Shown piece by piece: positions 8,657-17,380 of a stretch of DNA of 64,000 nt (the stretch's first letter is position 1; the number at the start of each line of letters is the position of its first letter). The translations under genes and the position numbers were made by a program. The DNA comes from Gulosibacter molinativorax (GTDB taxonomy: Bacteria; Actinomycetota; Actinomycetes; Actinomycetales; Microbacteriaceae). Below the pieces are notes generated by a model. It did no database searches. It had not been told where the DNA came from and saw nothing but the letters and a program-made list of their open reading frames with translations. Where the stretch lies: assembly GCF_003010915.2 (NCBI RefSeq), contig NZ_CP028426.1:1240001-1304000 (forward strand), given 5' to 3'.

Positions 8657-11600
8657 TCAGCGCGCCTCCTCGTTTTCTTCGTTCGCGTTTCGATACGCCG
8701 CTTCGCGGCTACTCAACGAGCCTTCGCTACTCAACGGGCCGCTCGAGCCGACGGGCCAGTCGACGGGGACGACCACGAGCAACGGGCGCACCGAGAGGTG
8801 GTGCGGGCGCATCGACTCGGCGAGCTGCGCCTCCTCGCTGATCTCCGACTTACGCTCGCGAAGCACGCGACGCTGGGCCAGCGCATCCGCATCCTGCTCC
8901 CACTCAGCCACGCGCTCGAGCCAGCGTTGCACCCGCTCCTCCACCGCATCCGCGATGCCCTGGAAGTGGCCGCGCGCGTATACCTCGCTCTGGTCGACCG
9001 CGGCGGTGATGAGGCCCTCGAGCGGGGCCGTGTCGACCGCGCCCGGGTTCACGAGCTGGTTCTCGGCGGTGAGCCCGAGGGTGGACAGCGCGGCATTGGC
9101 TTCCGGATGCACGCCCGTGATGAGCATGCTTGAGTCGTCGCCGAACTGCGTCTGCGTGAGGTGCATCGCGGCGACCGTGCGCGCTTGCCGATCCGAGATC
9201 GTCGCGAGGAGGTACACCGTGGGCTCGTCGACGTTGCCGCGCACCGCAAACACCTCGTTGCGTCCGAGGCTCGTGAGGGTCTTATCGGCGACCCAGTCGA
9301 GCATCGGATGCAGTGGGCCAAGATAGTGCTCGGCTGGCCAGAGCGACGGTGAGGTCACCGAGTTCTGCGCGTCGTTCAGCGACCGCTTCGCGACGTCCTT
9401 CGACGTGGTCGTCGTGAACTGCTCGGTGACGTGGCGCTCGGCGAGGTACGACTGCGGCAGCACCCGCAGCCGATGATTCAGATCGCGCGGCGGGGTGAGC
9501 GCCATCGTAAAATTGGTCGTGCTCTCGCGGAAACCGACCCCGTTGTGCTCGAGGCTCTCGCCCGGGACGGGATAGGCCGTCTCGAGGCCCGTGCGAAGGA
9601 ACTCGCCGCTGTCGCGGAAGAGCCCCGGGGCGGGGATGTCGTCGGTGCGCGCCTGCGCATCCTGGCCGACTGTCCACTGGCCGTGTACAGCCTGCGTGTC
9701 TTGGGTCTCACCGACTTGGCCCGACGCATCCGTGCCGGGCCCTGCATCCTGTGGCCCTGCATCCTGTGCCTCTGCAACCTGCCCCTTGCCGCAGTTCGCG
9801 ACGTCGACGAGGAACGCGAGGAAGGGGTCGTCGACATCGTCGCTTGCGAGAACCTCTTCCGGCGAGGCGACGACGTCGTCGAGCGACTTCGTGCCGCTCA
9901 GCACGCTGCGGATCTCGTCTTCTTCCGCCTTGGCGTTGTACTTGCCCATGAGCGACGCCGTGTCGCCGAGGGCGCGGTGAGCCTCATCCTCGCGCTCGAT
10001 GAGCCGCGCGAGCACGTTCGCGTCGCCTTTGAAAAGCTCGTTGTCAAAGTCGAGTAGGAGCGTCGTAATCTGCGGCGGGGTGCGCTGACCGTAGCGGTCG
10101 ATGCGGCCGTTGCGCTGCTCGATGCGGATAAGGCTCCACGGAATGTCGAAGTGGATGAGCTCGTGGCACTGCGAGTGCAGGTTCACGCCCTCCGAGGCGA
10201 CGTCGCCGGTGATGAGCACGCGCAGCTTCGAGGACGCCTTGCGGAATTCGTCCACAATCTCCTGCTGCTCTACGTCGCTGAGGCCGCCGTGCAGCACGCG
10301 AATCTCGTCTGCGCTCAGTTTGAATCGCTGCTTGAGTTCGTTGTGGAGCCAGTTCAGGGTCGCGACGCGCTCCGAGAACACGACCGCGCGCTGGTCCTTG
10401 TGGTGGCCGATGCCGATGCTCTCAAGGTAGGTCTCGAGTGCCGCGAGTTTCGCCGACCCCTCGGCCAGCGCATCCTGGGCGAGGGCGCCGAGCTCATCGA
10501 GGGCCCGCTTTTCGCGCTCCTCGGCCGGGCTGCGCCCGAGCCGCTTGCCGCGCTCGCGCACCGTCTCGGCGAGCGCGACCGGGGACGAGAGGAATGCCTT
10601 CGCGAGCGTCCACGGGAACAGGCCCTTGTTCTCGCCCGAGTAGGGGCTCGGTGCCTGTCCGCCTTGACCCTGTGGCTTGAGCCATGTGGTAGCGAGGTGT
10701 TCGGCGAGGCGGTTCTCGGCGTCGGTCGCGGGGATGCGCAGGTTCAGCGGCTCCTTGCGCTCGGCCCAGTCGGCCCCCACCTCGGTCCTCACCTCGGGGC
10801 TGTGGCGGTGGCGGCGGAGGACGAGTCGCTGGACTGCCTTGCGGTCGACGGTGCCGTCGGGTCGCACCGCGCTCGGCTCGAGCAGGCGGATGAGCTCGGC
10901 GAACGACTCTGCCTTGCCGTTGTGTGGGGTCGCCGACGCGAGGATCAGCGCGTGGGTGTTCGGCGCGAGCGTGTGCGCGAGGCGGTTGTTGAGTGTCGCG
11001 CCGGTGATGTTGTGCGACTCGTCGATGACCACCGCATCCCAGTGGAACTTCTGCAGGTGCGCGCGGTACTGATCCTGCTTGAGCGTGTCGATCGAGATGA
11101 TCGCGCGCTTAAAGTAGCTGAATGGGTTTCGCGTTGCCGGGAGCTGTTGGCGAACTCGTTGCAGACCGATCGAATCGAGGCGCACGAACGGGAGCGCGAA
11201 GCGGGTCCAGAGCTCCCGCTGCATCTGCTCGAGGACGTGCTTCGGCGTGACGATCAGGATGCGCTCCCCCTCGCCGCGTCTGACCAGCTCGCTCAGGATC
11301 ATGCCGATCTCGATCGTCTTGCCGAGACCCACCGCATCCGCGATGAGGAGGCGGGGCCTGAGTTGCTCTTGGTCGAAGGCGCGTTTGACCGCCGTGAGCT
11401 GGTATTGCAGCGGGTCGGCGAGCATGTGCGTGCTCACCGTGAGCCGTGGCTCGGATGTGGGGATCGGCTGTCGTCTTAGCGTTGCTTCGAGCCAGAGCCT
11501 GGCGGTGCGGTATTGCGAGGAATCGTCGCCGATGAGTTTCGCCTCGCGAGTATTGAGCGGGATGATCTCGTCGAGGTCGGTGTAGAACGCGCCCGTGGTA

Positions 11601-11773
11601 TCTCTGACGAGTTCGGAGAGGCCGATGCAGCGGACGAGCGTGCCGGAGGTCGTCGGCTCGGTGTTCGTGACGAGCCACTCCGCGTCACGGACGATGACGA
11701 CCTCGCCGGGGGCCAACTGCGTGGCTGCGTGTTTCGCATTGGTTGCAGTGTCGGCTTGAGCAGTCTGGGTCAC
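8657..11773 (-). CDS. SNF2-family helicase, DrmD-like
   Basis: This 1038-residue superfamily 2 ATPase is the first gene of the three-gene cassette. It has ADAVGLGKTIEIG (Walker A, residues 145-157), DESH (251-254), SATPHNG (about 280) and a C-terminal helicase domain with GDVASEGVNL and EQRNGRIDRYGQ. This layout is that of RapA/SNF2-like helicases such as DrmD of class 1 DISARM. It starts at a GTG preceded by AAAAGAG. A Gln/Ala/Gly-rich linker near residues 660-700 is encoded by 15-bp repeats (9740-9784), and the last 30 or so residues are encoded by a dispersed repeat at 8695. No nuclease domain was recognised. Confidence 0.85.
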   Translation of the reverse strand: MTQTAQADTATNAKHAATQLAPGEVVIVRDAEWLVTNTEPTTSGTLVRCIGLSELVRDTTGAFYTDLDEIIPLNTREAKLIGDDSSQYRTARLWLEATLRRQPIPTSEPRLTVSTHMLADPLQYQLTAVKRAFDQEQLRPRLLIADAVGLGKTIEIGMILSELVRRGEGERILIVTPKHVLEQMQRELWTRFALPFVRLDSIGLQRVRQQLPATRNPFSYFKRAIISIDTLKQDQYRAHLQKFHWDAVVIDESHNITGATLNNRLAHTLAPNTHALILASATPHNGKAESFAELIRLLEPSAVRPDGTVDRKAVQRLVLRRHRHSPEVRTEVGADWAERKEPLNLRIPATDAENRLAEHLATTWLKPQGQGGQAPSPYSGENKGLFPWTLAKAFLSSPVALAETVRERGKRLGRSPAEEREKRALDELGALAQDALAEGSAKLAALETYLESIGIGHHKDQRAVVFSERVATLNWLHNELKQRFKLSADEIRVLHGGLSDVEQQEIVDEFRKASSKLRVLITGDVASEGVNLHSQCHELIHFDIPWSLIRIEQRNGRIDRYGQRTPPQITTLLLDFDNELFKGDANVLARLIEREDEAHRALGDTASLMGKYNAKAEEDEIRSVLSGTKSLDDVVASPEEVLASDDVDDPFLAFLVDVANCGKGQVAEAQDAGPQDAGPGTDASGQVGETQDTQAVHGQWTVGQDAQARTDDIPAPGLFRDSGEFLRTGLETAYPVPGESLEHNGVGFRESTTNFTMALTPPRDLNHRLRVLPQSYLAERHVTEQFTTTTSKDVAKRSLNDAQNSVTSPSLWPAEHYLGPLHPMLDWVADKTLTSLGRNEVFAVRGNVDEPTVYLLATISDRQARTVAAMHLTQTQFGDDSSMLITGVHPEANAALSTLGLTAENQLVNPGAVDTAPLEGLITAAVDQSEVYARGHFQGIADAVEERVQRWLERVAEWEQDADALAQRRVLRERKSEISEEAQLAESMRPHHLSVRPLLVVVPVDWPVGSSGPLSSEGSLSSREAAYRNANEENEEAR
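8695..8750. repeat. Dispersed repeat forming the 3' end of the SNF2 gene
   Basis: A full copy (TTTCGATACGCCGCTTCGCG then GCTACTCAACGAGC, followed by a second CTACTCAACGGGC) is nearly identical to the intergenic copy at 24682. Here it lies inside the coding region and supplies the C-terminal residues SLSSEGSLSSREAAYRN. Confidence 0.8.
9740..9784. repeat. 15-bp tandem repeat inside the SNF2 gene
   Basis: Three units, CCCTGCATCCTGTGG, CCCTGCATCCTGTGC and CTCTGCAACCTGCCC. On the coding strand they give repeated QDAGP residues in an apparently unstructured linker. Confidence 0.75.
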
Positions 11774-12049
11774 GTCATCGGCTCTTTTCTGGACTGGGTG
11801 CGCTTCTGACTACTTTAGGCGGCAAATGTCGGGCGTTCGGCCAGTGGTCCGGGTTTTGGTGGTGGTGCCATCAATGTCGGTGGGTCGGGTGATGATTGCG
11901 AACCCGAATTTTCCTCGAGGGGATTCCGATAATTCGATCTTTTATTCGAGTTTACTTTCTGGCCAGCTTGTATTTTTGTTCGACATGCCTTACGCTTGAA
12001 CTCGTAGGACGTGCCGTGCGGGTCAACTTCTACTCCATTGGAAATCACC

Positions 12050-14023
12050 ATGAGCGTGTTCGAATCCAATACCGATGCCCACTCTGAATCCCCTTTCAGC
12101 CACGACGACAACACCTGTTCTGCCGCTGACTTCAGCGGAGATCAACCGGACTTAGCCGATGACCGTGCGCGGCTCATCGCATCCTTAGAGACGGTCCTAG
12201 CGACCTGGGACGGCCTGGTCGCAAGCACAGGACTCCCAGATGTCGGCCTCGACGGGCAGGCAATACCGTTCGAAGATCAGATCGAACCGCTGTCCGATCT
12301 GCAGCTACTGGGGCTGACGAAAGTTCTCGCGAACCACCAGCGGCAGCTCACTGCGATGCTGTCGATCACCGCCCGAGAAGTCAGCATTCGATCGAAACCC
12401 CACCTGGGAAGCGAACGCCTCGCGTTCCGACACGGGTACCGCAACGCCGCGCAATGCGTGGCAGTACAGCTCGGCGTTGACAGTCGCGAGGCGAACTCGC
12501 TCGTCCGCGTCGGGGAAGCCATCATCGGAGACCGCGGCCTGACCGGCGAACGCGTGCCAGCACGCGCCGAGCATGTCGCTGAGGCTATTCGAGGCGGGGA
12601 ACTTGGTCTCGCACCAGCGAACGCGATCGTCGAGTTCAAACAGAAGCTAACGAAGCGGTCGAACGTGGCGAGCGGTGACCTGCTTATCGCGGAGCGCGAT
12701 CTCGTCAAGGCCGCGGCGAACGGCATGCCAGTGAAAGACCTCGAGAAAATGATGGTGCGACTCGAGGGGTACTTGGACCCGGATGGCCTCGAGCCAAACC
12801 TGGAGGAACAGCGAAAGAAGCGCAGCCTCTCATTCCGCACCGACCCGACGAGCGGGCTGGTGCTGGTAAAAGGCTCGTTCGACCCGGTCTCCGGCGCCTA
12901 CTTACAAACCGCGTTCGAGGCCTACACCACCGGAGTCCTGCGCGCCTCGCGTGGGTCCAACCAGCCCGTCAGCGAGAACTCGGCCGAGGCAGCAACTGCC
13001 TCGCATAACGGCGGGGCTCCAGACCAAACCGAGAGCCCCGCGGCGGGCCCACGGTTCCGCCCCACGGCCGAGTCGGTCTACCGGCAGGACAAGGTCGGGC
13101 TCGAAGAACGCACTATCCCGCAGATACAAGCCGACGCGTTCGTGGACTTCGCGAAGCACATCCTCGGTTGCGACCATTCCAAACTCCCCGGCTCGTCAAC
13201 CTCGGTGATCGTCCGAATCGACAGCCGTGACCTCCAGCCTGAACACGTCGAGTGCGACACCGAAGCCAACGTCGGCGCGGCCGGGGCGAGTGGTGGGAGC
13301 GTCGGGACAGTCGGGAACGGCGGGACCGGCGGGACCGGCGGGACCGGCGGGACAGTTAGGAACGGCGGGACCGGCGGGACATTCAGGAACGGCGGGACCG
13401 GCAGGAGCGGTGGCAAGGTGCCCGCCGGCCAGACGAAGGGTAGTCAGGCGTCGACTGGGCGACCCTCGGGCGTGGCGATGCTCGACAATGGCACCGTGGT
13501 GAGCGCCACCACGGCTCGTAAACTGGCCGCCTCGGCGGGTCTGATCCCAATGGTGCTCGGCACCGACGGGGTCGTGCTCGACCTAGGACGAGAAGCTCGC
13601 CATTTCACGAGGTCGCAGCGACTCGCGCTCATTGAACGCGACGGCGGGTGCGCGTTCTGCGGGCTCCCGCCCGGCATGACCGAGGCCCACCACATCCGCT
13701 GGTGGACGGCCCACGAAGGTCCGACGGATCTCGACAACGGAATCCTGCTCTGCACCAGCTGCCACCATCGCATCCACGATGGCTGGGACATCAAGATCGT
13801 CCACGGCTCGAGCCGGGAAGGCGGCCAGAATTCTGGCACCGGCCTCGGCCGCGGCGGAACAGTCTGGTTCATCCCGCCCTCGTCGGTGGACCCGTGGCAA
13901 GAACCACGGCTGGGCGGTCGCAAACGATTCGATATTGCCTACCGCCTCGAGAACCCACCAATCGCTATCCCCGGTCGCGAAAGCGAAAGTTGGATCGACA
14001 CCGATAAGCAGCTCGTCGCCTAA
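12050..14023 (+). CDS. DUF222 / HNH endonuclease domain protein (13E12 family)
   Basis: A 657-residue protein starting at the ATG at 12050, which follows GGAAA. The N-terminal two-thirds is the helical DUF222 domain common in actinobacteria. The C-terminus has an HNH nuclease core: CAFCGLPPGMTEAHHIRWW, then DNGILLCTSCHHRIHDGWDI, with paired Cys for zinc and the His pair for catalysis. Between them (about residues 420-455) is a Gly-Thr repeat from 9-bp DNA units. Members are often many-copied and their function is unsettled; 13E12 repeats are linked to mobile elements. It lies upstream of the defence cassette on the opposite strand. Confidence 0.85.
   Translation: MSVFESNTDAHSESPFSHDDNTCSAADFSGDQPDLADDRARLIASLETVLATWDGLVASTGLPDVGLDGQAIPFEDQIEPLSDLQLLGLTKVLANHQRQLTAMLSITAREVSIRSKPHLGSERLAFRHGYRNAAQCVAVQLGVDSREANSLVRVGEAIIGDRGLTGERVPARAEHVAEAIRGGELGLAPANAIVEFKQKLTKRSNVASGDLLIAERDLVKAAANGMPVKDLEKMMVRLEGYLDPDGLEPNLEEQRKKRSLSFRTDPTSGLVLVKGSFDPVSGAYLQTAFEAYTTGVLRASRGSNQPVSENSAEAATASHNGGAPDQTESPAAGPRFRPTAESVYRQDKVGLEERTIPQIQADAFVDFAKHILGCDHSKLPGSSTSVIVRIDSRDLQPEHVECDTEANVGAAGASGGSVGTVGNGGTGGTGGTGGTVRNGGTGGTFRNGGTGRSGGKVPAGQTKGSQASTGRPSGVAMLDNGTVVSATTARKLAASAGLIPMVLGTDGVVLDLGREARHFTRSQRLALIERDGGCAFCGLPPGMTEAHHIRWWTAHEGPTDLDNGILLCTSCHHRIHDGWDIKIVHGSSREGGQNSGTGLGRGGTVWFIPPSSVDPWQEPRLGGRKRFDIAYRLENPPIAIPGRESESWIDTDKQLVA
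13312..13412. repeat. GGGACCGGC-type microsatellite inside the HNH gene
   Basis: The unit GGGACCGGC or GGGAACGGC is repeated about ten times with two interruptions, encoding NGGTGGTGGTGGT-like residues. It is in frame, so 9-bp gains or losses keep the reading frame. Confidence 0.8.
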
Positions 14024-14375
14024 CACAGAGTGCGGCGGGCTAGACGAGAGAGGTCGTTTATCAGCACCAATGAAGTGTGCCGCGCGCCAGTTGCAGGGAA
14101 CGAGTGACTAGGCGCGACGCCGTTGCCCTCGAAGTCGTCGAGGTGTTAGGTGGTCTCGTCGACGCTGCGATTGCCCCAGAAAACCTGAGGCATCTCAAAG
14201 CCAGATCGATGAGATCTCCACGTATCGGAATTCCCCGAGAGACTCTCTCATATCTATAAATCCAGATATGCCTACGTTTTCGGGAAATGCGGACGTCGCG
14301 CACCGAGGAAAGGACGCAAGTAACGCTCCATCACACCTCACGGATATGGACACCCGCCGACGTCGGTCCGGGCAA
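14024..14375. other. Non-coding stretch between HNH gene and toxin gene
   Basis: About 350 bases between a plus-strand and a minus-strand gene end. I see no convincing gene, RNA or strong hairpin. A 60-codon open frame at 14077-14259 (plus) has no ribosome-binding site and no recognisable domain. Confidence 0.4.
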
Positions 14376-14639
14376 TCAGTCGTAAATACTGTCGCGCTTG
14401 CCGATTTCGACAGCGACAATCACGAGCTCTTGGTCTCGAATGTCGCAAATAACGCGATAGTCGCCGACGCGGTACCGCCAGAGCCCATCCAAGCTTCCGG
14501 TCAGCGCCTTGCCGCGATCGCGTGGGTCATCCAGAACACTGACCGCCCGGAGTGCTTTCAGGATGCGACGAGCTCTCCCGCGGTCGGCTTTGCGCAGCCA
14601 CTTCGTCGCGTCCTCCGACAGCTCGAGTTTCCACCTCAT
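14376..14639 (-). CDS. RelE/ParE-family toxin
   Basis: An 87-residue basic protein of RelE size. It has the fold signature LSEDATKWLRKADRGRARRILKALR followed by DPRDRGKALTGSLDGLWRYRVGDYRVICDI and a C-terminal IVAVEIGKRDSIYD, typical of RelE mRNA interferases that cleave mRNA on the ribosome. Its start overlaps the upstream antitoxin by four bases (ATGA), the usual coupling of such pairs. The conserved basic residues and the Arg in the YRV motif are kept, so it is probably active. Activity is inferred from family knowledge. Confidence 0.88.
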   Translation of the reverse strand: MRWKLELSEDATKWLRKADRGRARRILKALRAVSVLDDPRDRGKALTGSLDGLWRYRVGDYRVICDIRDQELVIVAVEIGKRDSIYD

Positions 14640-14923
14640 TCTGCGTCGGGCAGATCATCGGGTTCGACAGGCTCACCAGCCAGACCAAACTCGCGCTCGA
14701 CCTCTTCGAGTGAAACCGTTGCCTCACGGCCTTCTCGCAGATCAGTAACGCGAGCAACGATGCGTTGTTCCCATTCCAAGTTCGCGATTTCCCGCTCCAG
14801 TGCTTCACGCACGATATCGCCACGCGTACGTCGCGTCGCGTCGGCCAATGCATCGACACGGCCCCGCAAGTCTTCTGGGAGCCGCACAGAAAAGGGACGG
14901 CTCAAAGGGGATGCTGTGCTCAT
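14636..14923 (-). CDS. Ribbon-helix-helix antitoxin (RelB-like)
   Basis: A 95-residue acidic-tailed protein. The N-terminal PFSVRLPEDLRGRVDALADATRRTRGDIVREAL is a ribbon-helix-helix DNA-binding and dimerisation region, and the Glu/Pro-rich C-terminus (EEVEREFGLAGEPVEPDDLPDAE) would wrap the toxin. The start is ATG at 14923; a GTG lies two codons upstream. There is no Shine-Dalgarno sequence, but TAATACAAT lies just upstream, so the transcript may be leaderless. It is upstream of and overlaps the toxin, and such antitoxins usually autorepress. Confidence 0.85.
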   Translation of the reverse strand: MSTASPLSRPFSVRLPEDLRGRVDALADATRRTRGDIVREALEREIANLEWEQRIVARVTDLREGREATVSLEEVEREFGLAGEPVEPDDLPDAE

Positions 14924-14950
14924 GTACACATTGTATTACACGCTGGTTTC
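14924..14950 (-). promoter_or_regulatory. Promoter/operator of the toxin-antitoxin pair
   Basis: An AT-rich patch in GC-rich surroundings. On the minus strand GTGTAATACAATGTGTACAT contains a -10-like TAATAC and partly inverted GTGTA/TACA words, a plausible ribbon-helix-helix operator right at the start codon. Confidence 0.4.
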
Positions 14951-15058
14951 TTTCGGTTGAAGGTCACGTCCTGGTTGGACACATGTTTGCGCTGAGGCAT
15001 CCCCGCGACGTAGCGACGGTGGTCGCGCGGTTCAACTCCAGCAAATACTCTCGAGACC

Positions 15059-15640
15059 ATGACCACCGAACGCGAGAAACTCGAGCAAGGCCTCTGGTAC
15101 GACGCCAACTTCGACGCGGAGCTCCTAGCCGAACGTGAGCGCGCCGCCGACCGGTACTTCCAGTTCAATCAGACGCCCCCATCCGAAACCGAACAACGCG
15201 AAGCGCTGCTTGATCAGTTGCTGCCACGGCGTGGTGCGAACGTCAGCATTGTGGCGCCCTTCTACACCGACTACGGGTACAACTGCGTCATCGGCGACGG
15301 TAGCTTCCTCAACGTGGGCTGCTATCTGATGGACGGTGCACCGATCACGTTCGGCAAGAATTGCTTCATCGGCCCGAGCTGTGGCTTCTACACCGCGAAT
15401 CATCCGCTCATTGCCGAAGAGCGGAACGCTGGGCTCGAGAAAGCGCAGCCGATCACGCTCGGCGACAACGTCTGGCTGGGCGGGAACGTCACTGTTCTGC
15501 CGGGCGTGACGATTGGTAGCGGGAGCGTGATTGGTGCCGGGAGCGTCGTGACGAAGGACATTCCGGCGGGCGTAATCGCTGTTGGGAATCCTTGTCGGGT
15601 CGTGAGAGAGATCGCTGAGGATGATCGGGTCGGCCGGTAG
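15059..15640 (+). CDS. Maltose/galactoside O-acetyltransferase family (LacA/Maa)
   Basis: A 193-residue left-handed beta-helix acetyltransferase that moves acetyl from acetyl-CoA to a sugar hydroxyl. It has the N-terminal 'Mac' domain (MTTEREKLEQGLWYDANFDAEL), then hexapeptide repeats (FYTDYGYNCVIGDGSFLNVGCYLMDGAP), the catalytic His region CGFYTANHPL, and the end GSGSVIGAGSVVTKDIPAGVIAVGNPCRVVREI. Length fits the family exactly. It stands alone, with no sugar operon beside it, so the substrate is unknown. Confidence 0.92.
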   Translation: MTTEREKLEQGLWYDANFDAELLAERERAADRYFQFNQTPPSETEQREALLDQLLPRRGANVSIVAPFYTDYGYNCVIGDGSFLNVGCYLMDGAPITFGKNCFIGPSCGFYTANHPLIAEERNAGLEKAQPITLGDNVWLGGNVTVLPGVTIGSGSVIGAGSVVTKDIPAGVIAVGNPCRVVREIAEDDRVGR

Positions 15641-15650
15641 GTCGCTGGTC

Positions 15651-15774
15651 ATTTCGATGTGCGCCTCCGGCGCTACTCATTGACCGGGTTCTACGCGCCT
15701 GCGGCCGAACTCGATGACGTACGCGAGCTGCAGCCCGGCGAGTAGCGGCGAAGCCGCGTATCGAACCACCGTAG
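15651..15774. repeat. Degenerate dispersed repeat, intergenic
   Basis: Between the acetyltransferase and MFS gene ends. It contains GGCGCTACTCATTGACCGG and, inverted, GAGTAGCGGCGAAGCCGCGT followed by ATCGAAC, i.e. a right half and an inverted left half of the repeat found at 8695 and 24682. It could form a hairpin between the two convergent genes. Confidence 0.6.
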
Positions 15775-17253
15775 CTACGCCGTGCCCTCGCGCTTTTCGC
15801 GTTGGTCGATGCGCCAGTCCATGAACGCGAGGGCGATCGCAACGACACCCAGTGCGATGACGAACGTGATCGCCGCCGATGCCGCGTCCCGATAGGTCGC
15901 GATCGTATTCGGGTCCGTCGGGTCCGGCACTCCCCCGACGAGCGGCAGCGAGGCCACGATCGAGAAGAAGATCGACGTCGCGATCGCGATACCCATAGCG
16001 TTACCGAGTCGCTGGCCAACCTGCATGAACGAGCCGCCCACTCCGGCCGACTCGAGCGGGACGTGTTTCATCGCGCGCATCTGGTTCGCCGACATCACGA
16101 GCCCCTGGCCGATGCCGCCAAAGCCCAAGACGATAGCGAGCCACATCGGGGTATCCGCCGGCCCCACGAACAGGACCACCAGCACGATCCCGAGGATGGC
16201 GATCCAAAAGACCACGAGCCCGGAGAGCACGAGGGTCGTCGCGTGCTGGAAGGTGTACCGGCCCGACACTGCTGCCGAGATGGCCGACGTGAAGGCAAAC
16301 GGAATCGTCACCATGCCGACCACGACAGCTGCATGCCCGAGACCCTGCTGCTGATACAGCGTCAACACGAAGAACAGCGGCGGCATCATGCCGAACATCA
16401 GGGTCGTGATGAGCACGCCGTTGCGATACGACGGCCACCTAAACAGCCCAAAGTCGATCACGGGCGACTTCCCGGCCGCAACGTAACGCCGCTCCCACCA
16501 CACGAACGCGACCCCAAGCACCGCCGCAACGAGCAGGAACCACCAGCGCGCCGGGTCATCCTCCTCGCCACCGCTCGTGAGCACGAACGGCAGCATGACG
16601 AAGAGAACGGTGCCTGCCATCAGCAGCGTGCCGATGAGATCGAGGTCCTTCGACGCCTGGTGCTTCTGCTTGCCCGGAATCAGCCAGATCGCGAACGGCA
16701 GGATGATTAGGGCAAGCGGGACGTTCATCCCGAACGTCCAACGCCAGCCGAGCTCCGCGCCGAGCCCACCGATAAACAGACCACCGATCGTCGGCCCGAA
16801 GGCCGTGCCGATGCCAATCGAAGCGCCAAAGATGCCGAAGGCCTGGCCGCGCTCCTGCCCCTGGAACAGGTTCTGGATGAGCCCGATCACCTGCGGCATC
16901 AGGATGCCCGCAGCCACACCCTGAATCAGCCTCGCGATGACGAGCTGGGTCGCGTCCGGTGCGAGCGCGCAGTACAAGCTCGCGGAGGCGAAGACCACAA
17001 GCCCGATGATGAACATCGCCTTGCGGTTCCAGATGTCGCCGAGACGACCCGACGGCACGAGCAGGATGCCGAACGCGAGGACGTATCCCGCCACGATCAG
17101 CTGCGCCTGCGAGGACGTGAGCCCGAGGGTCTCTTCCATCGGCGCGATCGTTACGTTGACCTTCACGAGGTCAAGAATCGTGGTGACCGCTACCGCAATG
17201 GTGACGATGAAGGCAGGCCAACGATTTGACTGAGTTGTGGAAGTAGTGGACAC
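15775..17253 (-). CDS. MFS drug transporter, DHA2/EmrB-QacA type
   Basis: A 492-residue membrane protein with about 14 predicted helices, the size of proton-driven DHA2 multidrug exporters. Early helices carry LDLVKVNVTIAPMEETLGLTSSQAQLIVAGY, then the motif A loop LVPSGRLGDIWNRKAMFIIG, and the helix 5 antiporter motif GAAFGPTIGGLFIGGL-like stretch. I chose the GTG at 17253 (reading MSTTSTTQSNRWPAFIV); the open frame further upstream has a non-membrane, Ser-rich composition and no site. Substrate cannot be told. It is convergent with the acetyltransferase. Confidence 0.88.
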   Translation of the reverse strand: MSTTSTTQSNRWPAFIVTIAVAVTTILDLVKVNVTIAPMEETLGLTSSQAQLIVAGYVLAFGILLVPSGRLGDIWNRKAMFIIGLVVFASASLYCALAPDATQLVIARLIQGVAAGILMPQVIGLIQNLFQGQERGQAFGIFGASIGIGTAFGPTIGGLFIGGLGAELGWRWTFGMNVPLALIILPFAIWLIPGKQKHQASKDLDLIGTLLMAGTVLFVMLPFVLTSGGEEDDPARWWFLLVAAVLGVAFVWWERRYVAAGKSPVIDFGLFRWPSYRNGVLITTLMFGMMPPLFFVLTLYQQQGLGHAAVVVGMVTIPFAFTSAISAAVSGRYTFQHATTLVLSGLVVFWIAILGIVLVVLFVGPADTPMWLAIVLGFGGIGQGLVMSANQMRAMKHVPLESAGVGGSFMQVGQRLGNAMGIAIATSIFFSIVASLPLVGGVPDPTDPNTIATYRDAASAAITFVIALGVVAIALAFMDWRIDQREKREGTA

Positions 17254-17301
17254 TGCGCCAGCATAGCGCCGACCAGGGACGTTCTGGGGTTTCGCGGCCG
17301 T

Positions 17302-17350
17302 TCGATACGCTGCCCTACTCACGGGTCGGAAGGATGCACTACTCACGAGG
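17302..17350. repeat. Degenerate dispersed repeat, intergenic
   Basis: TTCGATACGCTGCCCTACTC followed by two CTACTCACG words, in the divergent gap between the MFS gene and the lipoprotein gene. It belongs to the family at 8695 and 24682. Confidence 0.55.
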
Positions 17351-17380
17351 TGAGGCGGCACGGGTCGATAGGCTGGGCCA

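Noticed and set aside
6130..8841. 903-codon open frame on the plus strand
   Set aside because: Antisense to the methylase, with Arg/Leu/Val-rich content and no recognisable motif.
1..11773. BREX system
   Set aside because: The methylase is PglX-like, but no pglZ, brxC or brxL gene is visible. The SNF2 helicase and order fit DISARM better.
14077..14259. Small gene between the HNH and toxin genes
   Set aside because: No ribosome-binding site, no domain and no conserved neighbour; its codons look random.
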